DNA from: Muscardinus avellanarius
Lineage: Eukaryota; Chordata; Mammalia; Rodentia; Gliridae
Reading direction: 5' to 3'
NCBI GenBank assembly: GCA_963383645.1
Contig: OY726569.1
Coordinates: forward strand, 27,234,554 to 27,298,553
DNA length: 64,000 nucleotides
The first letter of the stretch is position 1; the number at the start of each line of letters is the position of its first letter. Below the pieces are notes generated by a model, which was given only the letters and a program-made list of their open reading frames with translations, was not told where the DNA came from and made no database searches. This document shows positions 22,772 through 33,600 of the stretch, piece after piece. The position numbers and the translations under genes are program-made.

Positions 22772-24340
22772 TTTTTATTTATTTATTCGTTTATTTATTT
22801 ATTTATTTATTTTTAATTGGTGCATTGTAATCATATATCACATTGGAATACAAGACTTGAGAGTATATACAAGCACACATCATCCAATTAGCCCTCATCC
22901 AGCTCCCATCCCATTCCCTCCCCCTCCCTCGATCCCATGCTTGTTTGGTGATTAACTTTAATACATTTTTTTATGTACCTCCTGCGTTTTAAAGAGGCTC
23001 CATCCTCCCCTATTCCATACCCTCTGATTGGTCACCTTAGTTGCTTCACTATAGGGCCCTTTCTATAGCTTGACCTCTTCCTGTTGCCCCTTTTCTCCTA
23101 GTTTTTTCTGATTAGGGAAAGCATCTGATTTTTATTTTCTGCGATATTTTTCTGTGCATGCTGCATTGCAAGTACTGATCCCACTCTTGACGGCCTCAAT
23201 AGTGGCCTGGCTACCCGGTGGACTGGTCCAGACCTCGCTGGCTCAAGCAGCGGCGTTGCCTCATGGGAGGCCCCGATCTGGTCTCACTGGCCCTGACACC
23301 AGCCAAACCCCTCAGCAGGCCCCAATCCCGGCCTTGGAGGCCCCAGTAGCGGCCTTTCCTCACGGCAGGCTCTGATGCTGACCATTGGCCCCGGCACTGG
23401 CCTAACCCCTCGGCAGGCTCTGATCCCTGCCTCGGAGGCCCCAGCACTGGCCTAGCCTCACAGCAGGCCCGATCCTGGCCTCGCTGGCCCCAGCACCAGC
23501 CTAACCCCTTGGCAGGCTCCGATCCCAGCCTCAGAGGCCCCAGTAGCGGCCTTGCCTCCTATCAGGCTCCGATGCCTGCCATTGGCCCCGATATCGGCCT
23601 AACCCCTTGGCAGGCTGCGATCCTGGCCTCGGAGGCCCCAGCACCAGCCTTGCCTCACGGTGAGCTTCGATCCTGGCCTTGCTGGCTCCGGCACCAGCCT
23701 AACCCCTCGGCAGGCTCTTATCCTGGCCTCGGAGTCCCCAGCACCAGCCTTGCCTCACGGCAGGCTCCGATGTTGGCCTTGCTGGCCCCGTCACCGGCCT
23801 AACCCCTCAGCAGGCTCCGATCCCAGCCTCAGAGGCCCAAGTAGTGGCCTTGCCTCCTGTCAGGCTCCAAAGCCTGCTGTTGGCCCTGGCATCGGCCTAA
23901 CCCCTTGGCAGGCTGCGATCCCGGCCTCGGAGGCCCCAGCACCAGCCTTGCCTCACGGCAGACTCCAATGCTGGCCTCGCTGGCCCCAGCACCAGTCTAA
24001 CCCCTCAGCAGGCTCCGATCCGGCCTTGGAGGCCACAGTAGTGGCCTTGCGTCACGGACAGCTCCGATGCCGGCTCCTGGTCCCAACACCGGCCTAACCC
24101 CTGGGCAGGCTCTTATCCTGGCCTTGGAGGCACCAGCACCGGCCTTGCATCACGGCAGGCTCTGATGCTGGTCGCTTGTCCCGGCATCGGCCTAACCCCT
24201 TGGCAGGCTCCAATCCTAGCCTCAGATGCCAGCCGCTAGCCCCGGCACCAGCCTAATCACGACCTGGGCTCAGGCTGGTGTGCCCCACGCGACCTCTGCC
24301 TGGGACCCAGGATACTGGGCCTGGTTTCTCTAGGGGTCTC
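22772..24340 (-). mobile_element. Composite VNTR retroelement, copy 2 (target-site duplication present)
   Basis: Read on the - strand, it starts with a short GC-rich leader (24340-24255). A VNTR of 50-bp units follows (about 24255-23165), then a unique 3' part of about 380 bp (23160-22810) resembling the LINE-1 3'UTR, and finally an A-rich tail (T-rich plus strand 22772-22812). GGATTAAATATTCTTA (22756-22771) and GGATTAAATATTTTTA (24341-24356) flank it, a 16-bp duplication with one mismatch, as left by L1-type target-primed insertion. The L1-promoter-like modules of copy 1 are absent. No protein is encoded; it must be mobilised in trans if at all. Confidence 0.85.
23165..24255 (-). repeat. VNTR of composite element copy 2
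   Basis: Roughly twenty GC-rich 50-bp units. On the plus strand they alternate between a CCTAACCCCTCGGCAGGCT type and a CCTTGCCTCACGGCAGGCT type. The absence of stops creates long open frames on both strands; these are not genes. Confidence 0.93.
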
Positions 24341-24356
24341 GGATTAAATATTTTTA

Positions 24357-24560
24357 GTTGCTGCTGGACGTGGTGGCCCATGCTTGTAATCCCTGCACTT
24401 GGGAGGCTGAGACAGGAGGAGTGCTCTGGTTTGAAGCCAGCCTCTCAGGTTTAAGAGACCCTGTTTTTGAATAAAAAATTAAAAAAAAAAAAAAGATCTG
24501 CGAGTGTTTCCCGGAGGTAGAAGGGTTTCCAGGAACCCCAGTACCACACACACACACACA
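24357..24560 (+). repeat. B1-dID SINE with short (CA)n end
   Basis: Head CTGGACGTGGTGGCCCATGC, an A-rich middle, tail CCAGGAACCCCAGTACCACA and (CA)8. It abuts the target-site duplication of the composite element. Confidence 0.9.
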
Positions 24561-25396
24561 AATTATATATAGTCAGATGCTTTTCATGCATTAGTTGACT
24601 TGATCATGTTTTCCCCCTTTCTGTTTATGTGTTATATTACATTGTTTATTTTCATGTTCAACCAAATTTTTATTTAAGGGTTGTATTCGATCAATCATGT
24701 TTTCTAATCCATTTAATGTATTATTAGACTTCTCAAAAAAATGAGGATGTTTTGCATCAATATAAGGGATATTTGTCTATAGTTTTTTTTCTTGCTGTGT
24801 CTTTGGTATAATCAGGATATTACTCACTGAAAGATGAGTTAGAAAGAACTTTCTCATCTCTTTAATTTGGGGGGGGAGAATTTCAGAAAGATTGAATATA
24901 GTTCTTGAAATATTTCATTAGGTTTACAAGGTTATCCATGGTGTTTTTATCTTAGTTTTTGTTACAAATCACATATTCTACCACTTACATGTTTGTTAAC
25001 ATTTTCTGATTCTTCATCATTTAGTCTTAAGGAGTTGCTTCTAGGAATTTGTGTATTTCATTATGGTTATACAATTTCTACCACTGTAGAATATGGTTAT
25101 ACAATTTCTATGATGTAATTAAGAGTACTCTCTTATAAGCCTTTTTATTTCTCTTATATGGTGGTAATATTTTCTGTGTCATTTCTGGTATACTTATTTG
25201 AGTCTTCTCTTTACATTAATCTATCTAATGATATGTCCATTTTGTTGATTTTTTCAAAGAAAGAAATTTTTTTTTATTTTTCTGTAATTTTTTTGGTTTA
25301 TCTATGCTTTAGTTTTTAATTTTCCTTTTTCTACAAGTTTTGGGTTTATTTTTTTCTCTACTTCCTGAAGGTACAGTTAGGTTGTTGAATAGAGTG

Positions 25397-25405
25397 TGTG
25401 TGTTT

Positions 25406-25452
<47 letters not shown>
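25397..25452. repeat. (GT)n microsatellite
   Basis: About 26 GT units with two early interruptions, contiguous with the reverse SINE that follows. Confidence 0.97.
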
Positions 25453-25456
<4 letters not shown>

Positions 25457-25645
25457 GTACTAGGGATGGAAATCAGGGGCATTTTACCTCCAATATACAC
25501 CCCCATACCTTTGAATTTGAAACAGAGTCTTGCTAGGTTGCTGAGAGTTATGCTAAATTGCTGATGATTGCCTCAAGCCTATGATTGTCCTGTCTCATTT
25601 TCCCAGGTACTGGGATTATAGGGGTGTGCCAATATTCCAGCTAAA
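25453..25645 (-). repeat. Reverse B1-dID SINE
   Basis: GGTACTAGGGATGGAAATCA (ID part), GAAACAGAGTCTTGCTAGGT joint, ATTATAGGGGTGTGCCAATA head. Confidence 0.85.
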
Positions 25646-26834
25646 GATCTTTATTTTATAATGAAAACCCATACATAGGTATAAATTCCCATTTTAGCAG
25701 TGCTTTTGATGCATCCCATGTTTTGTTGAGTTGTGGTTTTGTTTTCATTCATCTCAAAATATTTTTATCATTTCTCTTATAATTTGTTATTTGACAAATT
25801 CATTGTTTTAGGTTCTCTTGTTACATTACATATATTTGTTAACTTCCCAGTTTTCCTTTTGTTACTGATTCCTCATTTTATTCAATTGTGATTGAAAAAG
25901 ATACCTTATATTATTTCAGTTGTCTTATACTTAATAAAACTGGTTTTTGGCCTAATACATGGTCTATCCTGGAAATGGCCAATATTTACTTGAGAGATTT
26001 GTCATTTGTTACTGTAGGGTGCAGTGTTTTATATGTTTCTGGTGGGTCCAGTTGGTTTATATTGTTGTTCAAGTCTTCTATTTGTATAGATGGATTGTTC
26101 CAAACATTATTGAATGTATTAAACATTATTAGGGTACTGAAGGTTTTTATACAACTACATGTGTTTCATTTCAGTTATATCAATGTTTATTTAGTAGGTG
26201 TTATTTGGTACATATATGATTATAGTTATCTATTCTTATTTATTCTCATTGAATTGATCCTTTCATCTTTTTTTATCTCTTGCAATAGTTTTTTACCTGA
26301 AGTTCTTTTGCATGAAATTGCTTCTTTTTTATTACAATTTCAATGAATGTCATTTCACCTCCTGTTTTTACTGCATATCTTCAACCTGTGATAGATGCAT
26401 AGATCTAAACTAAAACATCTGACAGCATATAGTTGGATTTTTATTTATTATTTATTATTTTATTAATTTATTTTTTAAATTGGTGCATTGTAGTCATATA
26501 TCAATCACATTGGAGTACAAGACTTGAGAGGATATACAAGCACACATCATCCAATTAGCCCTCCTCCAGCCCCCATCCCATTCCCTCCTCCTCCCTCCAT
26601 CCCACGCTTCTTTGGTGATTTACTTTGATATATTTGTTTATGTACCTCCTGTGTTTTAAAGAGGCTCCGTCCTCCAGTATTACATACCCTCTGATTGGTC
26701 ACATTAGTTGCTTCACTATAGGGCCCTTTCTATAGCTCAACCTCTTCCTGTTGCCCTTTTCCTCCTAGTTATCGCTGATTAAGAGAAGCGTCTGATTTAT
26801 ATTTTCTGCGATATTTCTCTGTGCATGCTGCGTT

Positions 26835-28240
26835 GCAAGTACCAATCCCAATCTTGATGGTCCCAGTAGTGGCCTGGCTACTCAGTGGACTGATCCAGAC
26901 CTCGCTGGCTCAAGCAGCGGCCTTGCCTCATGGGAGGCCCCAGTTCTGGTCTTGCTGGCCCCTGAACCGGTCTAACCCCTAAGCTGGCTTTGGTCCTGGC
27001 CTTGGAGGCCGCAGGAGTGAACTTGACTCACGCCAGGATCCTATGCTGGCCATTGGCCCCTGCACCAGCCTAACCCCTTGGCAGGATTCCAATCCAGGCC
27101 TCAGAGGCCCCAGCACCAGCCTAGCCACACGGCAGGCTCCAATGCTGGCCTCGTTGGCCCCAACACTGGCCTAAACCCCTTGGCATGTTCCGTTCCCGGC
27201 TTAGGGAGCCCCATCCCTGGCCATGTCTCACGGCCGACTCCGATACAGGCCTTGCTGGCCCCAGCACTGGTCTAGCCCTTCGGCAGGTTGTTATCCTGGC
27301 TTGGGAGGCCCCAGTATCGGCCTTGCCTCAAGGCAGGCTCCGATGCCGGCCTCACTGGCCCCAGCACTGCCCTAACCCCTCGGCAGGCTCCGATCCCGGC
27401 CTTGGAGGACCCAGCACTGGTCATGCCTCATGGTAGGCTCCGATGCCGGCTTCGCTGGCCCCAGCACCGGCCTAACCCCTCGGTAGGCTACGATCCCGGC
27501 CTTGGATGCCCCAGCACCAGTCATTCCTCATGGCAGGCTCTGATGCCGGCCTCGCTGGCCCCAACACCAGCCTAACCCCTCGGCAGGCTACGATCCCGGT
27601 CTTGGAGGCCCCAGCACTGGTCATGCCTCATGGCAGGCTCCGATGCCGGCCTCGCTGGCCCCAGCACCAGCCTAACCCCTCAGCAGGCTCTTATCCTGGC
27701 CTCGGAGGCCCCAGTACCGGCCTTGCCTCATGGCAGGCTCAAATCCCGGCCTCGGAGGCCCACAGCACCAGCCTTGCCTCACGGCAGGCTCCGATGCCGG
27801 CCTCGCTGGCCCCAGCACCGGCCTAACCCCTCGGCAGGCTCTTATCCTGGCCTAGGAGGCCCCAGTACCGGCCTTGCCTCATGGCAGGCTCCGATGCCGG
27901 CCTCGTGGGCCCCAGCACCGTCCTAACCTCTCAGCAGGCTCCGGTCCTGTCCTCGGAGGCCGCAGTACCCGCCTTGCCTCACGGCAGGCTCGGATGCCAG
28001 CCTCGCTGGCCCCAGCACCGGCCTAACCCCTCAGCAGGTTCCGGACCCGACCTCGGAGGCCCCAGCACAAGCCTTGTCATGGCAGGCTCCAATGCCGGCC
28101 TTGCTGGCCCCAGCATCGGTCTAACCCCTCGGCAGGTTCCAATCCCGGCCACGGAGGCCTCAGTAGTGTCCTTGCCTCACAGCAAGCTCCGATGTCGGCC
28201 ACTGGCCCCGGCGCCTGCCTAACCCCTCAGCAGGTTCCGA
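26835..28240 (-). repeat. VNTR of composite element copy 1 (50-bp units, 100-bp dimer)
   Basis: About 28 units. Where measured (27782, 27832, 27882) the period is exactly 50 bp. Two subunit types alternate, giving a 100-bp higher-order repeat. Unit length is not divisible by three, so open frames shift from unit to unit. Confidence 0.95.
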
Positions 28241-28244
28241 TCAC

Positions 28245-28730
28245 TGTCTCTGTGGTTATTATTTCAAAGGTTCCAGGTGTAATGTATCAGATCTCTGCCT
28301 CCCCCGAGTATTGGCCACTGGCATTGCCACTGCCTCCACCGTTTCAAATCCTTCCCAGGCTCTTTTTCCACTCTGAATGTTGTCCAGTGTTCCTAAGCAT
28401 GCGTGATGGTAGCATTCGACATTTGGTGTAATTTCTCCAAAAAAATAAAGTTGGTAAGATCCGGTTTCTGCTTCTCCTGAATACAAGTCTCCACCACCAT
28501 CGCAGAGAACTCTTTCAACACCGCATTTCTCCTTGGTCTCCGCTAAACTCTCTCCTTACATGTGATGTCTGAGATTCTTAACAATATAGAGAAATAGCAG
28601 TCCTCTTTCACGGCAAATTTTTCCATAAGTTCCAGTGCATTTAGATAAGTTTTGTCTGCATCTCCAGTGTCCTGGTATCCTTAACGGCTTTCCTACCTCC
28701 TCTTTGATATTTTTCTTTATCTTTTTCTGT
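28245..28730 (-). repeat. L1-promoter-like modules of composite copy 1
   Basis: Three modules, collinear in reverse with 62390-62900 of copy 3: each has a GGTGG/GGCGG-rich start, a CAGTATT.AGGAGAAGCAGA phrase, an AACTTTTGAAGAAAT phrase and a CATGCTTAGGAACACTGGAC phrase. Confidence 0.8.
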
Positions 28731-28733
28731 TCT

Positions 28734-29000
28734 GGGCCCGGTTTCTCCAGGGGTCTGGCATGCTACTTGCAGTTCGGCCCGGGGCCCAGAGTCCCACGAC
28801 CCGGGCCCCGGCTGGCGTGCCCCGCGCGCGACCCCTGCCCAGAACCCAGCGTCTTACTGGGCCCGGTTTCTCCAGGGGTCTGGTGTGCTATGCGCAGTTC
28901 GGCCCGGGGCCCAGGGTCCCGCGACCCGGGCTCCATCTGGCGCTCCCCTGCGCGCGACCCCGCCCAGAACCCACCTTCTACTGGGCCCGGTTTCTCCAGG
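28734..29000 (-). repeat. GC-rich leader repeat, 124-125 bp period
   Basis: The phrase GGGCCCGGTTTCTCCAGGG recurs at 28734, 28859 and 28983, flanking two nearly full units with CpG-rich CGCGCGCGACC stretches. One related unit is the whole leader of copy 2. Confidence 0.9.
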
Positions 29001-29149
29001 GTAGTTGAAACTTTTTTAAAAATTTCATTCTCTAACCTGTATCTTTTGATTAGAGAGTTTAATCCATTTACATTTAAGGTAATTACTGATAGGAAAGAGA
29101 CTATTTCCATTTTTTAATTAGTTTTTATATGTTTAACAACTTTGTTTCA

Positions 29150-29365
29150 CTTTTTCTGTGTGTGGGTCTGGGGATGGAACCCAGGGGCATTCCACCTCTG
29201 AGCTACACCCCCTGCCCTATTTTTTTATTCTTTATTTTGAAACAGGGTCGCACTGAGTTGTGGAGGGCCTCACTAAGTAGCTGAAGCTGTCTGTGAACTA
29301 TGATCCTCCAGTCTCAGCCTCCAAAATGCTGGCTTTACAAGCGTGCACTACCATGCCCGGCCACA
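29150..29365 (-). repeat. Reverse B1-dID SINE
   Basis: GACCTCTGAGC-type ID part (CATTCCACCTCTGAGCTACA), GAAACAGGGTCGCACTGAGT joint, ACCATGCCCGGCC head end. Confidence 0.93.
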
Positions 29366-29664
29366 TTTCTTTATATATTGCCATTCTTCATGTTTATCTG
29401 ATGTTTTGTAGTAACATATTTAATTCTTTTCTCATTTTCTTTTGTTTATCCTCTTCAAATTTTTTTATTTTCCATGGGCATTAAAGTAAAATTGTAAAGT
29501 TGTACCAATGTATTTTAAACTGATAACTTTGAACACAAGAACTCTATTTCTTTGCAGTTTTGCTTCCCCCTTTGTCTTATTGATGTCGCAAATTGCTTAT
29601 ATATTAGGTATTTATTAATACAGATGTATAATTTATGTGTTTTCCATTTTTGTTTATTTTTCAC

Positions 29665-29872
29665 TTTTTGGTACTGGGGTTTGAACTCAGGGGCATTCTA
29701 CCTCTGAACTATACCCCACATAGACCTATTTTATTTTTATTTTGAAACAGGGTCTCACCAGGTTGATATGAGTCTCACTACTTGCTGAGACTATTTTTAA
29801 ACCTGTGATCCTCCTATCTTAGCCTCCCAAGTACTAGGACTGCAAGTGTGTACCACCATACCTAGCTGCTTT
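29665..29872 (-). repeat. Reverse B1-dID SINE
   Basis: GGTACTGGGGTTTGAACTCA, GAAACAGGGTCTCACCAGGT and ACCACCATACCTAGCTG. Confidence 0.93.
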
Positions 29873-30469
29873 TTTTCTCTTTTAATCCTGTGGCAGAACA
29901 AACTTATAAACCCAAATTGCAAGAATACTTTCATACATCTCCATATATTTATATTTTCTTTAGGCTTTGAGTTTCTGTCTAATATCCCTTAATTTCACCT
30001 GGAAGAGAAGTCTCTAGAACTTTTTGTATAGTATCAGCTCTGGTGGCAATATTGTCACACACTGTTATTAGTATCAGCTTTGTTAACTGGAAAGGTCTTA
30101 ATTATTTCCTCATTTTGAAGAATAGTTTGCTGATACTGTCAAGAATTTTTTCATTTAGTATTTTAAGTGTATCCTCCCAGGATCTTCTGAATGGCAATGT
30201 TTCTTGAGAAATTTGCTGTTATTCATGGAGTATCCATTATATATGGCAAGTAGCTTTTGTCTTGCTGCTTTCAAAATTCTTTGTCTTTAAGTTTTACTAG
30301 TTAGATTTTAACTTGGGGATTTTAAATTTGGTTTTGAAGTTCATTGAGCTCTCATTCTTAATCTTATTTTTTCCTACATCTCCCCACCCACTTAAGGTAT
30401 AGATTAGGATTTGAGTCTCTTGAAATAAATTTTTTAAAAATCACTAATCAAGAAATGAACCAGATAGTT

Positions 30470-30686
30470 CGATGTGGTAATACACGCCTGTAATCCCAGT
30501 ACTTGGGAGGCTGAGACAGGAGTATCACAGGTTAAAGGCCAGCCTCAACAATGTAGTGAGACTCACAGCAACCTAGAAAAACCCTCTTGAAATATAAAAA
30601 ACAAGAGCTGGGGGTGTGGGTTGGAGATAAAATACCCCTGGATTTAATCCCCAGTAGAACACACACACACACACACATGCTCGCAT

Positions 30687-30723
<37 letters not shown>
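30470..30723 (+). repeat. B1-dID SINE with long (CA)n
   Basis: Head TCGATGTGGTAATACACGCC, tail GGGGGTGTGGGTTGGAGATA, then a CA/CACG microsatellite at 30659-30723. Confidence 0.92.
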
Positions 30724-30726
<3 letters not shown>

Positions 30727-30956
30727 CTGAAAATATATTTCTGTAGGTAGATAATCTTCTAAATCAAGAAATAAGTATTATATTATAATCTAATCGAGAA
30801 ATCTGGTATACTGCTTTTAAGAAAACTTTTCACAGAGAACATCTTCATAAATTATTATCAGTAAGAAAGTGTTTGCAGCAAGGATCCAAATAACTAGGGA
30901 TTCTCACCACATTTCTTCTGTACACAGATTGTCCATCTGTTAAAATATTCTAATGG

Positions 30957-31165
30957 GGCCAGGCGTGGTGGTGCACACTTGTAATCCCAATACTTGGGAG
31001 GCTGAGAGAGGATGATAACACAGATTCAAAGCCAGCCTCAGCTACTTAGTGAGGCTCTCAGCAACTTAATGAGACCCTGTTTTCAAATAAAAATATAAAG
31101 TAGATTGAGGGTATAGTCCAGAGGTAGAAAGCCCCTGGGTCCCATCCACAGTACCACAAAAAAAT
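30957..31165 (+). repeat. B1-dID SINE
   Basis: GGCCAGGCGTGGTGGTGCAC head, GAGGGTATAGTCCAGAGGTA tail, A-rich end. Confidence 0.93.
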
Positions 31166-31302
31166 ACATTATAATGAAAATTTTACCATTTGAAATTGTG
31201 GTGATTCATTTACAGAGTAACTTCTTTCTGATTGATCCAAAATTGTATCTTCAGTGATGATAATACTTAGAGAATGATTTTGAGGAAAAATAAAAGTTCA
31301 AG

Positions 31303-31515
31303 TGGGTGCCAGGGGCAGTGGTGTATGCTTGTAATCCCAGCATTTGGGAAACTGAGACCAGAGGATTATGGTTTGTGCAAAGCCTCAGCTACTTAGCAAA
31401 GCCCTTAGCAAATCAGTGTGATACTGTTTCAAAAATAAAAATATTTTAAAAAATAGGCCTTGGGGTGTATCTCAGAGGTACAATGCCCCTGGGTTCCATC
31501 CCTAGTACTGCAAAA
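31303..31515 (+). repeat. B1-dID SINE
   Basis: TGCCAGGGGCAGTGGTGTAT head, GGGGTGTATCTCAGAGGTAC tail. Confidence 0.92.
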
Positions 31516-32100
31516 TTTTTTCTCTTTGCTGACTCTGTCAATAGAAAGTTTTACAAATGAAGAAGAAAAGCCTTAATTTGCCTAGTACAAGCAGGGCCAT
31601 CAAATAATGACATATTATTACTAATAGAGCAAAGCAGGGTTCTACAGTCTGATACCTTCTCTTGAATTTGGATCAATGCTTTGGGATAAGTTGGAGACAC
31701 CTCATACAGTCAAAAAGGAGAAATTTGGAGCATTGGTTTCCCAAAAGTTCAAAGAATGCAAGCAATATCTTAGTTTTTTAAGAACTGGCTTGGACAAAAA
31801 GGAAACTTCTTGAGTGAGCACTTCAAATATTAATTATGTCACCTTTCCAATTACTATACACTGCTATGTGTTACTAATAGTGTCTCCAGTGGAATTGTGA
31901 AGTCACTGCCACACGAGTTTATGACTGAATATCAAATGAGTCTGGAAGAACTCAATTCTAATAGCTACATGAAACCCAGCTTGTGGTGTATATCTGAAAA
32001 CTTGATTGTCTATTTTTTGTGTGGATAGCGTATTATGCTGGGTTGAGGGAGAAAAACAGTAAGGATTGTAGCAGAAACATTTCCTCATAGCAGCTGTTTA
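31516..32100. other. Intergenic, nothing recognised
   Basis: Ordinary composition. No gene or named repeat was identified. Confidence 0.4.
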
Positions 32101-32405
32101 AGTAGAAGATACACAAACTCAGTGAGCAAATATGGTACAATTCCTATTACATATGATGTCCAGAATAAGCAAATTTATTTGCAGAAATAGGTAGTGGTTG
32201 ACAAAGCCTGGAAGGCCCAAGAGAAATTGGAGATGACTGCTAATAGACCCAGAGATTCCTTTTGGGTGATGAAAATGTTCTAAAATTGACTTTGTAATAA
32301 TCATAATTCTGAGACCACCTTGGAGACTATAATATACTATCCACTTGAAATGGGTGAATTGTTTGGTATGTGATTTATGTTTCAATAAAGATATAACAGC
32401 AAAAT
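32101..32405 (+). repeat. Old LINE 3'UTR-like fragment
   Basis: The plus strand carries AAAATGTTCTAAAATTGACT and GGGTGAATTGTTTGGTATGTG followed by AATAAAGATATAAC, typical of an old mammalian LINE-1 3' end. Confidence 0.6.
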
Positions 32406-32414
32406 CTCTTTAAA

Positions 32415-32670
32415 AAGCAAGCCAGGTGTGAAGGTGCACATCTGTAATTCCAGTACTTAGGAGGCTGCAACAGAAGGGTTGCAGGTCAACCTCATGGTCA
32501 ACCTCATGGTCAAGGTTCATGGTAACCTCAGTAACTTAGTGAGGCTCTCTAACTTAGTGAGATCCTGTTTCACAATAAAAAATCAAACAGGATTGGGGAT
32601 GTAGCTCAGTAGTAGAATGCCATTGGATTCATTCCCCTGTATTTCTCCTTCCACACACACATACACAAAA
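32415..32670 (+). repeat. B1-dID SINE with internal short duplication
   Basis: AGCCAGGTGTGAAGGTGCAC head. The phrase TCAACCTCATGG is tandemly duplicated around 32490-32512. Tail GGGGATGTAGCTCAGTAGTA. Confidence 0.9.
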
Positions 32671-33035
32671 GTAAATAGCAAAGAGAAGACAAAGAAATAA
32701 AGGTACGACCAGAGAAATAGGCTAAAAATGTTAGTGGAATGTCAAAGTTAGAATGAATCTGAGACATTAGTGTAAAGACAGGTTTATCTTAATATATATG
32801 AAAGTATACATTTACAGAATTAGATATGTATGTGTATATGTATATTCACGTACACATCTGTTTGCTAGCTTTATCCCTGAGTTGTCCACACCTTAGATTC
32901 TAAGCCACTCTTCAACAAAGGGACTCAAGGGGGGGTTGTTTGCAGGGGTAGGATGAGAAAAATGTGAGTCTGAAGAATCTTGTATTGCTACAATTAAAGA
33001 AAGCACCAATGGCTCACATTTGAAAAAAATTGAAC
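32671..33035. other. Intergenic, nothing recognised
   Basis: AT-rich, without a gene or named repeat. Confidence 0.4.
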
Positions 33036-33600
33036 AAGTAAATAATAACAGTATTGGATTATAATCCAGAGATTAAGTAGCCGTAAACACATATTTATAT
33101 AAATAAACTACTATAGAAAGAAACAGGAGAGAAGGAGCTGCTCTTCATTAGAGAAGATTTATTAATAATGAATGAAGAATGGAAGAAATACAAATAAAGC
33201 TAGACTGATATGGTAATAGTTCCTTCAGACAAGATCCATCCATGTATGCTGAAATTAAGGGCTACACACCAAAGAGGCAGAGAAAGGTGGGTAGCAGGAG
33301 GTTAGATAACAGGTACCAGGTATCCAACAGGGATAATTAGAGAAGAGGAATAAGTTCTAATGTTTTAGAACACTATAGGTTGACTGTAGTTCATAGAAAT
33401 TTATATATTTTTATTAACTAGAAGAGAATTCAACATTTCCCAATGTGAAGAAATGATAAATGTTTAAGAAGAGGGAAATGCTACACATGTGCTATATCAA
33501 CCGATTACACTGTACCCTATATATAATTAAGAAAATAATTAAGGAGGAAAATATTTTATATATCCCAAAGGTATCCTCCAAATTTATTGCCATGATGACA
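33036..33600 (+). repeat. Old LINE-1 3' end
   Basis: GGGATAATTAGAGAAGAGGAATAAG and AATGTGAAGAAATGATAAATG-type phrases are characteristic of old LINE-1 3'UTRs (first phrase at about 33331). Confidence 0.65.

Larger units (their letters stand above)
24561..26429 (-). mobile_element. Old LINE-1 on the - strand, interrupted
   Basis: Reverse-oriented ORF2 sequence, T-rich on the plus strand, with typical phrases such as GGTTTTTATCTTAGTTTTTG and the target of the composite insertion near CAGCATATAGTTGG (26424-26437). It carries a (GT)n plus reverse SINE insertion at 25397-25645 and the composite element at 26445-29001, then resumes at 29017. Several frames of up to 152 codons are noise. Confidence 0.72.
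26445..29001 (-). mobile_element. Composite VNTR retroelement, copy 1 (SVA-like architecture)
   Basis: About 2.55 kb, read on the - strand. Part 1 is a GC-rich leader of 124-125-bp tandem units (29001-28734). Part 2 is three L1-promoter-like modules of about 140-190 bp (28730-28245), each with GATGGTGG- or GGAGAAGCAGA-type phrases. Part 3 is a VNTR of 50-bp units (28240-26835). Part 4 is a unique domain of about 390 bp (26835-26475) that parallels the LINE-1 3'UTR, ending in AATGCACCAATTTAAAAAA. Part 5 is an A-rich tail. It sits in an old LINE-1; flanking TAGTTGGATTTTTA (26430) and TAGTTGAAACTTTTTT (29002) look like a diverged duplication. It has no coding capacity. Confidence 0.82.
29017..30420 (-). 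mobile_element. Continuation of old LINE-1 (-) with two reverse SINEs
   Basis: The LINE resumes at 29017 (TTGATTAGAGAGTTTAATCC, a conserved ORF2 phrase) and continues at 29370-29660 and 29880-30420, interrupted by reverse SINEs at 29150-29365 and 29665-29872. Confidence 0.7.

Noticed and set aside
23160..24255. CRISPR-like array
   Set aside because: Regular 50-bp units have no unique spacers, and the genome is mammalian.
25888..26346. 152-codon hydrophobic + frame
   Set aside because: It is the reverse strand of an old LINE-1 ORF2; Phe/Leu/Ile richness comes from its T-rich strand.
23154..28222. Many long frames repeating GLAGPSTSLTPRQAP-like text
   Set aside because: They are translations of the 50-bp VNTR, which lacks stops. 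The unit length shifts frame each repeat, and frames exist on both strands.
28760..29117. Frames over the GC-rich leader repeats
   Set aside because: They run through 124-125-bp repeats into LINE-1 sequence on the opposite strand; not a gene.
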